From Mycobacterium sp. (GTDB lineage Bacteria; Actinomycetota; Actinomycetes; Mycobacteriales; Mycobacteriaceae): DNA of 64,000 nt. Location: assembly GCA_020438865.1 (NCBI GenBank), contig JAGQTU010000012.1, positions 1 to 64,000 of the forward strand, given 5' to 3'. Position 1 is the stretch's first letter. Each line of letters opens with the position of its first letter. The notes beneath the pieces are model-generated. The model searched no databases, was not told the DNA's origin, and saw only the letters and a list, made by a program, of their open reading frames with translations. Positions 1 through 8,059 of this stretch are shown here, piece after piece. A program made the translations under genes and the position numbers.

Positions 1-933
1 GGTGGTGGGCGCAATCTCAACAAAACGATGAGCCTGTCGCAGCGCCACCCGGACAACCCGTACGAACAGACCGGGGTGAAGCTGGGCGACGAACAGTTCG
101 AGGCCGAGCCGGACTGGATCGCGGCGGGCCGGCTGGCACTGGTCGGGTTCGGGGTGGAACCCGGACTCGCCAACGTCTTCGCGCGGTACGCATCGGACTT
201 CCTGTTCGGCGAGATCGACGAACTCGGCGTGCGCGACGGCGCCAACCTGACCGTCGAGGGCTATGAGTTCGCGCCGTCGTTCTCCATCTGGACCACCATC
301 GAGGAGTGCCTGAACCCGCCCGTCATCTGGGAGAAGGACCGCGGCTGGTTCACCACGCCGCCGTTCAGCGAGCCGGAGGTGTTCGACTTCCCCGAGGGCA
401 TCGGCCCGGTCGAGTGCGTCAACGTGGAGCACGAAGAGGTGCTGCTGATGCCGCGCTGGATCGAGTGCAAGCGCGCGACGTTCAAGTACGGCCTCGGCGA
501 CGAGTTCATCGAGGTGCTCAAGGTGCTGCACAAGCTCGGCCTGGACCGCACCGAGAAGGTGAAGGTCGGTGGGGCTGAGGTCAGTCCGCGCGACGTGGTG
601 GCGGCCTGCCTACCCAACCCGGCGACCCTCGGCCCGCAGATGAAGGGCAAGACCTGCGCCGGACTGTGGGTGACCGGCAAGGACAAGGACGGCAATCCGC
701 GCTCGACCTACCTGTACCACGTCGTCGACAACGAGTGGTCGATGAAGGAGTACGGCCACCAGTGCGTGGTGTGGCAGACCGCGATCAATCCGGTTGTGGC
801 ACTGGAGCTTCTGGCGAACGGAACCTGGAGCGGTGTCGGTGTCCTCGGGCCGGAGTGCTTCGACTCGGTGCCGTTCCTGGAGCTGCTGACCGCCTACGGT
901 TCACCGTGGGGGCAGATGGAGTTGAAGCCCTAG
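1..933 (+). CDS. Saccharopine dehydrogenase-like protein, C-terminal part (5' truncated by window edge)
   Basis: The frame is open from base 1 to the TAG at 931-933, with 9 codons before the first in-frame ATG at 28, so the gene starts outside the window and about 311 residues are visible. The sequence resembles the catalytic C-terminal domain of the saccharopine/carboxynorspermidine dehydrogenase (LYS9-like) family, including a conserved late segment around the motif NEWSMKEYGHQC. The NAD-binding Rossmann half must lie upstream. The substrate is unknown; mycobacteria hold several family members that are not lysine-pathway enzymes. It converges on gluQ, with an imperfect inverted repeat between them. 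Confidence 0.75.
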   Translation, partial: GGGRNLNKTMSLSQRHPDNPYEQTGVKLGDEQFEAEPDWIAAGRLALVGFGVEPGLANVFARYASDFLFGEIDELGVRDGANLTVEGYEFAPSFSIWTTIEECLNPPVIWEKDRGWFTTPPFSEPEVFDFPEGIGPVECVNVEHEEVLLMPRWIECKRATFKYGLGDEFIEVLKVLHKLGLDRTEKVKVGGAEVSPRDVVAACLPNPATLGPQMKGKTCAGLWVTGKDKDGNPRSTYLYHVVDNEWSMKEYGHQCVVWQTAINPVVALELLANGTWSGVGVLGPECFDSVPFLELLTAYGSPWGQMELKP

Positions 934-942
934 CTTCACCGC

Positions 943-1000
943 CGAGTAGACACAAACGTCCCCGGATCGTGGCGGGTCGCGGCGGCTTCATGTCTGCTCG
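943..1000. repeat. Imperfect inverted repeat between convergent genes (copy 1 of an intergenic repeat)
   Basis: Left arm CGAGTAGACA (943-952) pairs with right arm TGTCTGCTCG (991-1000) with one mismatch. The same arm sequence, extended and perfect, recurs at 45248-45305. Both copies sit between 3' ends of convergent genes, so a transcription-termination or REP-like role is likely. There is no T-tract. Confidence 0.55.
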
Positions 1001-1006
1001 TTCGAA

Positions 1007-1888
1007 TCAGACGGGTTGATATATCCAGGGTTCACGCGGTAGCCGGCCCGGATCGAAGGTGTCGAGCAGTTCGTCGATGCTGCTCGACGGCCGGCCGAGC
1101 GAGTCGCTGATCAGGACGAGGGTGCGATCGACGCCCAGTTCGGCGAGTATGACGGCGCCGTCGCGCTTGGCCAGTCGCTTGCCCTCGTGGTTGAGCACCA
1201 GTGGTACGTGGGCGTATACCGGCGGCGGGTGGCCCAGCAGTCCGGCGAGGTAGGCCTGGCGGGGCGAGGAGGGCAGCAGGTCATCACCACGCACCACCTG
1301 GTCGATGCCGGCCAGCGCGTCGTCGACCACCACTGCGAGGTTGTAGGCGGGCACCCCGTCGCCGCGGCGCAACACGAAGTCGTCGACCACACCGGTGTAG
1401 CTGCCGTGCAGCATGTCGGTCACCGTGAATTCGGTTGCATCGGAACGTAACCGGAGCGCAGGAGGTCGGTCCACGCCCTTGGCGGCCCGCTCCCGCTCGC
1501 CGAGGTCACGGCAGGTACCCGGGTAGGCGCCTTCCGGGGCGTGCGGTGCGCGCGGAGCGCTGAGAATGTCTTTTCGGCTGCAATAGCATTCGTAGACCAG
1601 ACCCCGGGTGATCAGATCGTCGACCACGGCGTCGTAGCGGTCGCGGTGTCGGGATTGCCACTCCGGCTCGTCGTCCCACGTGATTCCGATCGCCGCCAGA
1701 TCGGCCAACTGGCGCCGCGCGACGTCGTCGTGGGTGCGGTCGTCGAGATCCTCGACCCGCAGCAGGAACCGCCGCCCGGTCGAGCGGGCGAACAGCCAGG
1801 CCAGCACCGCGGTGCGCAGGTTGCCGACGTGCAGGTCGGCCGACGGGCTGGGGGCGAACCGGCCCGCGCCCGGGGCTGGGCTCCTCAC
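1007..1888 (-). CDS. gluQ: Glutamyl-Q tRNA(Asp) synthetase
   Basis: A 293-residue class I synthetase fragment that lacks an anticodon-binding domain, the usual length for GluQ-RS. Visible motifs are the HIGH-type signature H20-V-G-N23 after RFAPSPSADL, a zinc site from C101, C103, Y122 and C126, and a KMSKS-type loop GKRLAKRDGA near residue 235. The family loads glutamate onto queuosine at position 34 of tRNA(Asp). It converges with the upstream dehydrogenase; the TNT-domain gene lies just upstream on the same strand (9 nt gap), so the two may be cotranscribed. Mycobacteria are usually considered to lack queuosine, so the natural substrate is an open question. Confidence 0.9.
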   Translation of the reverse strand: MRSPAPGAGRFAPSPSADLHVGNLRTAVLAWLFARSTGRRFLLRVEDLDDRTHDDVARRQLADLAAIGITWDDEPEWQSRHRDRYDAVVDDLITRGLVYECYCSRKDILSAPRAPHAPEGAYPGTCRDLGERERAAKGVDRPPALRLRSDATEFTVTDMLHGSYTGVVDDFVLRRGDGVPAYNLAVVVDDALAGIDQVVRGDDLLPSSPRQAYLAGLLGHPPPVYAHVPLVLNHEGKRLAKRDGAVILAELGVDRTLVLISDSLGRPSSSIDELLDTFDPGRLPREPWIYQPV

Positions 1889-1897
1889 GCCCGCAAT

Positions 1898-2629
1898 CTA
1901 CGGCAGCTGCTCAACCAGGTACTTGCCGCCGCTGGCCGGCCCGTGACTCAACAACCACTGCACGCTGAGCTTGTCCGAGGGCTGGTCGGGCACGAAGCCG
2001 GGCATCAGCATGTACTGCATACCGCGGCCGGGCTGACCGAACCACGGCGCGATGGCGCCGGCGTCCACGTCGAACGCGTTCTGCACGCAGTAGGCGTGGT
2101 AATTGCTCGGCGGGACGATGGTGTTCTCCGTCCACATCTTGCCCTCGTAATCCGGCCGGGTGTGGGACGGCGTTTCGAGGGCCTGCGGCGGCAGCGCCCG
2201 CTCGGGGAACGGGGTGCCCTTGGGCGCGAGGAATTTTCCGGCGGCGAAGCCGAACCGATCGAGTTGGGTTCCGGGCTTCAGCGTGATCTTCGCGCGGTCG
2301 ACCTGCCCGTACGGCCCGCCATCCTTGAGTGCGAACCCGTCTGAGGGCGGCCAGTTCCACTTCTTCCCGTCGACGATGTAGTCCTGCTTGAACGCATCGG
2401 CTTTCAAGTCGCCAAACCGCTCGTACCCGGAGACCACGGCGCCGACGGGGCCCTCCTTGGGCAGCTTCGCGGGGCCCAGCATGAAGTTGCTCTCATAGAA
2501 CTCGGTTGTCTCCGGAGTGTCGGGCAGGCTTCCACCGTCGCCGCAGGCATCGGCCTTCGCCGCGCCGGGTGACATCACGGGCAGTAACAGGAACGCCATC
2601 GCGGTGGCGACAAAAGGGCGGAAACGCAC
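1898..2629 (-). CDS. Secreted TNT-domain protein (NAD+ glycohydrolase toxin fold)
   Basis: A 243-residue protein with a Sec signal peptide (residues 1-27, cut near AKA/DA). Residues about 105-242 match the tuberculosis necrotizing toxin fold: LDRFG at 123-127, FLAPKGTPFPERALPP at 133-148, NYHAY at 176-180 and APWFGQPGRGMQY at 194-206. R125, H178 and Q199 or Q205 are the likely counterparts of catalytic residues described for CpnT. The position I recall as Tyr765 in CpnT is F133 here, so activity is uncertain. C29 and C181 could form a disulfide. Unlike CpnT there is no channel or ESX domain; export appears to be by Sec. No immunity-factor gene is adjacent: downstream is gluQ and upstream, divergent, is ligC. 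It could also be an exported NADase with a metabolic role, or an inactive relative. Confidence 0.8.
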   Translation of the reverse strand: MRFRPFVATAMAFLLLPVMSPGAAKADACGDGGSLPDTPETTEFYESNFMLGPAKLPKEGPVGAVVSGYERFGDLKADAFKQDYIVDGKKWNWPPSDGFALKDGGPYGQVDRAKITLKPGTQLDRFGFAAGKFLAPKGTPFPERALPPQALETPSHTRPDYEGKMWTENTIVPPSNYHAYCVQNAFDVDAGAIAPWFGQPGRGMQYMLMPGFVPDQPSDKLSVQWLLSHGPASGGKYLVEQLP

Positions 2630-2804
2630 GGTTGCTCCTTCGCTGGATGTTTGCTGAGGCGATCGTAGGCAAGTCGACGGATGCTTGCGAGGCGAACTAA
2701 CGCGATCGGCCCCGGACTGATCCCGCGACGGGCCCGGCGGGTTCGTGAGCTGCAGCGCCGGGGTGACCTCGCCGCGGTGAGATTGCCGCGGCGCGACGGT
2801 CTAC

Positions 2805-3866
2805 GTGAGTATGGAGATCGTGGACCTTCCCGTCATGCCGCCGGTCGAACCGATGCTCGCCAAGGCGCAGGCGAAGGTGCCCGACGAGCCCGGCGTGTGG
2901 TCCTACGAACCCAAGTGGGACGGCTTCCGGGCGCTGGTGTTCCGGGACGGCGACGAGGTGGTGGTGCAGTCCCGCAACGGCAAGGAACTCGGCCGCTACT
3001 TCCCGGAACTGATCGAGGCCCTGCGCGACGAACTGTTGCCGCGCTGCGTACTCGACGGGGAGGTCGTCGTCCCCCGCGAGATCGACGGCCGCATCCGGCT
3101 GGACTGGGACTCGCTGTCGCAGCGCATCCACCCCGCCGAAAGCCGGGTCCGGATGCTCGCCGAGCAGACACCGGCGCACTTCATCGGCTTCGATGCGCTG
3201 GCCACCGGCGACACGTCGCTGCTGGCCGAACCGTTCCGGGTCCGGCGCGACGCCCTGTCGAATGCGATCAGTGGCTCGCGCTGGTGCCACGTCACGAGCG
3301 CCACCGACGACCCCGAGCACGGCGCACGCTGGCTGACCACCTTCGAGGGTGCCGGCCTCGACGGGGTGATCGCAAAACGACGGGACGGGTCCTATGTGCC
3401 CGGCAAGCGGGAGATGGTGAAAGTCAAACACGCCCGCGACGCCGACTGCGTGGCCATCGGCTATCGAATCCACAAGAGCGGACAGGGGGTCGGCTCGATC
3501 CTGCTCGGCCTCTACCGCGACGACGGGGAGATCCAAATGGTTGGCGGTGCAGCGTCATTCACGGTCAAGGACCGGATCAAGCTGCTCGCCGAGCTGGAGC
3601 CGCTGCGCAAGGGGGCCGACGTGGTGTACGACGGCGAGCCGAGCCGGTGGAACTCGGCGGCGGACAAGCGCTGGATCCCGATCCGGCCGGAGAAGGTCGC
3701 CGAGGTCGCCTACGACCAGATGGAGGGTAACGCCGGTTGGCAACGCTTCCGGCACACCGTGCGGTTCGTGCGCTGGCGTCCCGACCGGGACCCGGCCAGT
3801 TGCACGTTCGACCAACTCGATGTTCCGCTGAACTACGACCTCTACGACGTGCTGGAGACCCGCTGA
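2805..3866 (+). CDS. ligC: ATP-dependent DNA ligase LigC
   Basis: A 353-residue minimal ATP-dependent ligase: adenylation domain, then a C-terminal OB fold, with no nuclease or polymerase domain, as in mycobacterial LigC. The nucleotidyl lysine is K37 in PKWDGFR; motif III/IIIa is near LDGEVVVP and motif V is in MVKVKH. GTG at 2805 is given, but ATG at 2811 (two codons in) is equally plausible. The stop overlaps the start of the primase-polymerase gene (TGATG), so the two are translationally coupled. LigC is a back-up ligase in repair and, with PrimC, has been linked to gap-filling base-excision repair. It is divergent from the TNT-domain gene across 175 bp. Confidence 0.9.
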   Translation: MSMEIVDLPVMPPVEPMLAKAQAKVPDEPGVWSYEPKWDGFRALVFRDGDEVVVQSRNGKELGRYFPELIEALRDELLPRCVLDGEVVVPREIDGRIRLDWDSLSQRIHPAESRVRMLAEQTPAHFIGFDALATGDTSLLAEPFRVRRDALSNAISGSRWCHVTSATDDPEHGARWLTTFEGAGLDGVIAKRRDGSYVPGKREMVKVKHARDADCVAIGYRIHKSGQGVGSILLGLYRDDGEIQMVGGAASFTVKDRIKLLAELEPLRKGADVVYDGEPSRWNSAADKRWIPIRPEKVAEVAYDQMEGNAGWQRFRHTVRFVRWRPDRDPASCTFDQLDVPLNYDLYDVLETR

Positions 3867-4912
3867 TGGCGACCAACGCCTCCCAGAAGGCCTCCGAGAT
3901 CGAGGTTGACGGGGTCAAGGTGCGCTTCACCAACCCCGACAAGGTGTACTTCCCGAAACTGGGCGCGGCCGGGACCAAGGGCAAGGTCATGGAGTACTAC
4001 CGTGCCGTGGCGGCCGGCCCGTTGCTCACCGCGCTGCGCGACCGACCGACGCACCTGCAGCGCTTCCCGGACGGGATCGATGGCGAGGAGATCTACCAGA
4101 AGCGGGTGCCCGAGAAGCATCCCGACTATCTGCAAACCTGCCGGGTGACATTTCCCTCCGGGCGCACCGCCGACGCGCTGAAGGTCACTCACCCGTCGGC
4201 GATCGCGTGGGCCGCGCAGATGGGCACCATCACATTTCACCCGTGGCAGGTCCGCTGTCCGGACACCGACCACCCCGACGAGCTGCGGGTCGACCTCGAC
4301 CCGCAACCGGGAACGGGATTCGGCGAGGCCCGCACGGTCGCCGTCGATGTGCTCAAGCCGCTGTTGGACGAGCTCGGTCTGGTCGGTTACCCGAAGACCT
4401 CCGGCGGTCGGGGTGTGCACGTGTTCCTGCGGATCCGACCGGACTGGGATTTCGTCGCGGTGCGCCGGGCGGGCATCGCGCTGGCCCGCGAGATCGAAAG
4501 GCGCGCACCCGAACTGGTGACCACCTCCTGGTGGAAGGAGGAGCGTGGCCAGCGGCTCTTCATCGACTACAACCAGAATGCCCGCGACCGCACGTTCGCC
4601 GCGGCCTACTCGGTGCGGGCCACCCCGATCGCCACGGTGTCGACGCCGCTGACGTGGGAGGAACTGGCCACCGCGGATCCGGACGACTACACCATGGCGA
4701 CGGTGCCCGCCCTGGTCGCCGAGCGCGGCGACCCGATGGCCGGGCTGGATTCAATTGCGCAGTCGATTGATTCGTTGCTGGAGATGGCGGCAGCGGACGA
4801 GGAGCAGGGTCTCGGTGACCTGCCCTATCCGCCGAACTACCCGAAGATGCCGGGCGAACCGAAGCGAGTACAGCCGAGCCGGGATAGGGACTTGAAGAGC
4901 AAAGACAAATAG
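3866..4912 (+). CDS. LigD-type primase-polymerase (archaeo-eukaryotic primase superfamily), PrimC-like
   Basis: A 348-residue stand-alone polymerase domain related to LigD POL. The ATG at 3866 overlaps the ligC stop; an in-frame upstream extension would run inside ligC and was not used. Active-site carboxylates are D143 and D145 (VDLDPQPG) and D234 (LFIDYNQN); the nucleotide-binding motif TSGGRGVH ends at H185. Known homologues add ribonucleotides or short patches at gaps and broken ends. Adjacency to ligC matches the Rv3731/Rv3730c pair of M. tuberculosis as I remember it. The C-terminal tail is basic and Pro-rich. Confidence 0.9.
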   Translation: MATNASQKASEIEVDGVKVRFTNPDKVYFPKLGAAGTKGKVMEYYRAVAAGPLLTALRDRPTHLQRFPDGIDGEEIYQKRVPEKHPDYLQTCRVTFPSGRTADALKVTHPSAIAWAAQMGTITFHPWQVRCPDTDHPDELRVDLDPQPGTGFGEARTVAVDVLKPLLDELGLVGYPKTSGGRGVHVFLRIRPDWDFVAVRRAGIALAREIERRAPELVTTSWWKEERGQRLFIDYNQNARDRTFAAAYSVRATPIATVSTPLTWEELATADPDDYTMATVPALVAERGDPMAGLDSIAQSIDSLLEMAAADEEQGLGDLPYPPNYPKMPGEPKRVQPSRDRDLKSKDK

Positions 4913-5060
4913 TTCCCGCATGGGTGCGACCGGGGTGGCCGTCACAGCTCAGCCGGATCGCGGATGGAGCGATCGACGTCCGGGCGACCTGGCGGGTCGC
5001 TGGGCCGATCTTGTTCGCGATTTCAAACGAAACCCCTGAACGTGGCGGTACTGTCCCCCG

Positions 5061-5924
5061 GTGAATATGAGCAGGAGTGCGGCGGCCGCGTTGACCGCCA
5101 ATCGCTGGTGGCGCGGCAGTGCGCGCGGCATGCTGGTGGCGACCGTGTGCGCAGTCTTCGCCGGCTTAGCCCTATGGGGTCATGGCGCGGCTCCTGCGGA
5201 GGCGAGACCCCCGGCACCGCAGTGGCCTTCTGGCCCCACGCCATTCCCTGCCTGCGGCGATCCCAACTCCCCGGATGGCTTATGGAACGACGTCAAGGAC
5301 GCCACACCCGCCAAACCCGGTAGCAACAGGGTGGTCGTCTGGCCCAACAATGACCGATCTCGCGGTTACGCGATCCACAACGGTGCGCAGGGCGGCGCGA
5401 AGTACAACTGGTTGCTTCTGGCCACTGTCCGCCAGCAGGGCATCGAATGCTCGACTCTGTTGCAGTCCGGGGCGCCCGAGTATTTCTTGGACGCCTACAA
5501 CGAGCACGCCAATTGGCTCCCGAACGGGACTGATTGGGCGTTGGGCATCGAGTCGGCGGACAACCGCAGCAGAGATCAGCTGCATATTCACATCAGCAGA
5601 TTGATTCCGGATGCCCGTAAGGACATCGACAAGCAGTGGAAGGCGATCGCCACCGACGAAAGCAAGTGGAAGGACAGCGTGATCACCGTGCTGGGCAAGA
5701 AGTTCCGTGCCTGGAACGTCGCTACGCTGAATCACAACCTGTTCAAGCATCTGAACGACGACATCGTTACGCCGTTCAAGGTGCAGATGCAGAACCAAAC
5801 CATGCTCGTCACCGGATGTGCTCCCAACACGTGCAGTGGCTTGATCGTCCTCAACAGCGACAAGGTCAGTCCAAACACGAATCCCGGCGCAAACAATATC
5901 GAGTTTCTTTTGGACAAGGCCTGA
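5061..5924 (+). CDS. cdh: CDP-diacylglycerol pyrophosphatase (Cdh family, HIT-like)
   Basis: A 287-residue protein with an N-terminal hydrophobic segment (about 24-44), which makes it membrane-anchored or exported. The family signature DQLHIHIS supplies the HIT-like histidines H175 and H177. The reaction is CDP-diacylglycerol + H2O to phosphatidate + CMP, at the outer face of the membrane. Similarity to the M. tuberculosis Cdh I remember is limited outside the catalytic motif. GTG at 5061 and ATG at 5067 are both possible starts. It sits alone at the edge of a decayed, lower-GC segment, suggesting an acquired or displaced copy. Confidence 0.8.
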   Translation: MNMSRSAAAALTANRWWRGSARGMLVATVCAVFAGLALWGHGAAPAEARPPAPQWPSGPTPFPACGDPNSPDGLWNDVKDATPAKPGSNRVVVWPNNDRSRGYAIHNGAQGGAKYNWLLLATVRQQGIECSTLLQSGAPEYFLDAYNEHANWLPNGTDWALGIESADNRSRDQLHIHISRLIPDARKDIDKQWKAIATDESKWKDSVITVLGKKFRAWNVATLNHNLFKHLNDDIVTPFKVQMQNQTMLVTGCAPNTCSGLIVLNSDKVSPNTNPGANNIEFLLDKA

Positions 5925-6269
5925 GCGATTGCGGGTCTAGTCGGAGCTGCAGCCAGCCTTACCGGAAGCGCCCCGTCCGCTAGTAGAGCCGGAGTCGAGG
6001 GCCGATTCCAATTCTGCGGCTGTTGGCGCGATAGCAGTCCACGTGGCTTCCTGCCATGCGAGGGCAGGCCAACCAATCCACAACGCTTGAAAACGATCTG
6101 TCTCCCCCAAGCGGTTCAGCCGAGCAGGGTCCGCGATCTAAAGGGTTGAGTCTGTGAAGCAGCGGTGGAGGAAGTCACCGATCCCGCCGAGGTCGTCTCT
6201 GTGCGTATGGACGCGGCGGCCCACTCCCACAAGCGATCCCAGTTTCGCTTGCGTTGAGACATGGCCGTC
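5925..6269. other. Non-coding / decayed segment after cdh
   Basis: No convincing gene. Short open frames lack recognisable protein features. A small hairpin, CCTGCC/GGCAGG at 6050-6068, is the only clear structure and could be a weak terminator for cdh. Confidence 0.5.
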
Positions 6270-6640
6270 TCATCGCTTAACGCGGCTCTGGGTGGTCATC
6301 AGGAGATGGTCGTAGACCGAGCGGTCCGGCAGAGACTCGGTGTGGCGCAACCGATGAAGTCCTCGACGAATTGTTCTGCAAGCCGTAGGAGCTTGGTGTT
6401 GGTCAGTTGTGAACGCCAGCGCAGCACTTCGAAAGCGGCGGCATCGTCGATGTCGTAGATCAGCCGCAAAATGCCCTTGGCCTGCCCGATAGCGGCCCTA
6501 CTCTCGGTGATCTCTTGGATTTCCTGACCCAGTTGTTGCTGGCGGCGTCCTCATCTTAGGTCAGGTCGAGGTAGCAGGCGTCGGTGCCGATGACGCGACC
6601 GGTGCCGTCGCGCAGTTGGTGACGGGCCCACTCCATATGT
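6270..6640 (-). pseudogene. Remnant of a PAS/ANTAR-domain regulator (frameshifts and stop)
   Basis: Read on the minus strand, three frames give consecutive pieces of one protein. First, from about 6640, comes MEWARHQLRDGTGRVIG, ending in CYLDLT and an in-frame stop at about 6555. Next, in another frame, is the core ANTAR helix region (EITESRAAIGQAKGILRLIY through LRLAEQFVEDF). A further frame carries the C-terminal LPDRSVYDHLLMTTQ and ends at the TGA at 6270-6272. The order and content match mycobacterial PAS-ANTAR RNA-binding antitermination regulators. One nonsense mutation and at least two frameshifts show it is dead. The N-terminal PAS part is missing and gives way to low-GC sequence. Confidence 0.8.
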
Positions 6641-6956
6641 CCACTTATGTAGGTGCCAGGAATTTAGCAGTTCAGCACATCAACGGCAACGAAATTCGAC
6701 AATGTATTCCCATTGCTTATTTCGAAATTCAATTCGTCCTCCTGGCCGTATACCGGGGCCATTTTTCGACGATGGGTATATTCGTCAGTTGGTCGATTTA
6801 GTCCGCGAAGCAGCGGTTTCACATTTCAATGACCCGATCGGTGTCGGCCGCGCCGTCCCGATGGGAGGTACCCCCGTCAAAATTAGAGCATCGGTCTAAT
6901 TTGACGACGAGGGGATAACCTAAGGTATAAAGCCCCGGTAATTGCGTCCCAAAGGG
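6641..6956. other. Low-GC non-coding segment of probable foreign origin
   Basis: About 6640-6830 is visibly richer in A and T than the rest of the window. The 61-residue open frame at 6616-6801 starts inside the ANTAR remnant and has no protein-like features. No terminal repeats of an insertion sequence were seen at its edges. Confidence 0.5.
6876..6905. repeat. AT-rich inverted repeat (possible operator or terminator)
   Basis: GTCAAAATTAGA (6876-6887) and TCTAATTTGAC (6895-6905) pair with one bulged A around a 7-nt loop. It lies 52 bp past the stop of the minus-strand dehydrogenase gene, so a terminator is possible. Its AT-rich arms also resemble a TetR-type operator or the end of a lost element. 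Confidence 0.5.
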
Positions 6957-8021
6957 CTACGTCGGGGTCACCCCTCGCGCATTCGGCAGCGGCAGATCGT
7001 TGTAGGTCGCGATCCCCGGCGCCGCGGCGACGACGGCCGGTATGGCGTGGATCGGCGGCATCGCGGTCATGATGTGCCCGAGGACGAAGAAGTCCTCGAT
7101 CGACGTGGCGTTCTCGATGAGATCGGGCGGCGGCAGGAAGCCGATGTTCATGGTGACCGTGGGGCGCCCGTCGATGGTGATCTTCCAGCCGTCACCGTCG
7201 AGTTTCCAGTCCGGGTCCAGGGTCTGGCCCTTGCGCCAGCGCACGTTCAGGTCGATGACCGTCTTCTCGCCGACCCGGCCCTGCCAACTCGCGTACACCC
7301 CGGCCACGCAGCCCGCCGGAATCGTCCAGGACGCCATCACCAGATCCTCGGTGGTCTGCGCATACTCGGCCTCGCACACGACCTCGTCGAGTTCCACCCC
7401 GAGCGAATCGGCCACCAACCGCACGGCCTCGGCGAAAATGGCGGTTCCCTGGGCCGCCATGCCCGGCAGCTTGGGGTCGTCGATCGGCATGCCGAAGCCG
7501 CACGGCTTCTCGGTGTCGGGGGAGTCGTAGAGGGTGGTGTCGGCGGACTCGGCGATGGTGACCTTGTCGACGCGGTCGCAGGCCGTGGTCGCCACGATCG
7601 CCAACAGTTCGGCGAAGCCAGGGCTGACGCCGGAGCCGAACATCGTCGAACCGCCGGCCTTGCAGGCCTCGACGATCCGATCGCGGCCCGCGCCCAGGTT
7701 GTGGCCGGTGACGAACGATGCCGAGGCGACGACGTTCACGCCGGCCGACAGGATGCGCACCAGCTCGTCGACGTCGTTCCACATCGGGTTGTAGACCACG
7801 CAGTCGGGTTTGAGCGCCAGCAGTGCGTCGACGTCGTTGGTCGCGGTCACGCCGAGCGGACCTATCCCGACCAGCTCACCGACGTCGCGGCCGACCTTGT
7901 CCGGCGACCATGCGTAGCAGCCGACGAGTTCGAGGGTGGGGTTGGCGGCGATGGCTTGGACCGAGCTCTTGCCGACGTTGCCGGTCGTCCATTGGACGAC
8001 CCGATATGGGGTGTTGGGCAC
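6957..8021 (-). CDS. NAD(P)H-dependent dehydrogenase, DapB-like Rossmann fold family
   Basis: A 354-residue protein beginning at a GTG (8019-8021), chosen because similarity to the family begins at YRVVQWTTGNVGKSSVQAI, a Rossmann glycine motif. It belongs to the dihydrodipicolinate reductase-like group that includes 2,4-diaminopentanoate dehydrogenases; mycobacteria carry many such paralogues with unknown substrates. The frame stays open far upstream (to 8660), but that extension lies antisense-in-register with the neighbouring repeat-rich gene and is not coding. It is single and not obviously in an operon. Confidence 0.8.
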   Translation of the reverse strand: MPNTPYRVVQWTTGNVGKSSVQAIAANPTLELVGCYAWSPDKVGRDVGELVGIGPLGVTATNDVDALLALKPDCVVYNPMWNDVDELVRILSAGVNVVASASFVTGHNLGAGRDRIVEACKAGGSTMFGSGVSPGFAELLAIVATTACDRVDKVTIAESADTTLYDSPDTEKPCGFGMPIDDPKLPGMAAQGTAIFAEAVRLVADSLGVELDEVVCEAEYAQTTEDLVMASWTIPAGCVAGVYASWQGRVGEKTVIDLNVRWRKGQTLDPDWKLDGDGWKITIDGRPTVTMNIGFLPPPDLIENATSIEDFFVLGHIMTAMPPIHAIPAVVAAAPGIATYNDLPLPNARGVTPT

Positions 8022-8059
8022 TCGCTCAGCATAGGGACGAGCCGTGCGGGACTCCAGAG

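Noticed and set aside
3737-3865. N-terminal extension of the primase-polymerase inside ligC
   Set aside because: The overlapping TGATG junction and the start of family similarity both point to ATG 3866.
6616-6801. 61-residue ORF in the low-GC segment
   Set aside because: Begins inside the ANTAR remnant on the other strand, with no recognisable features or ribosome site.
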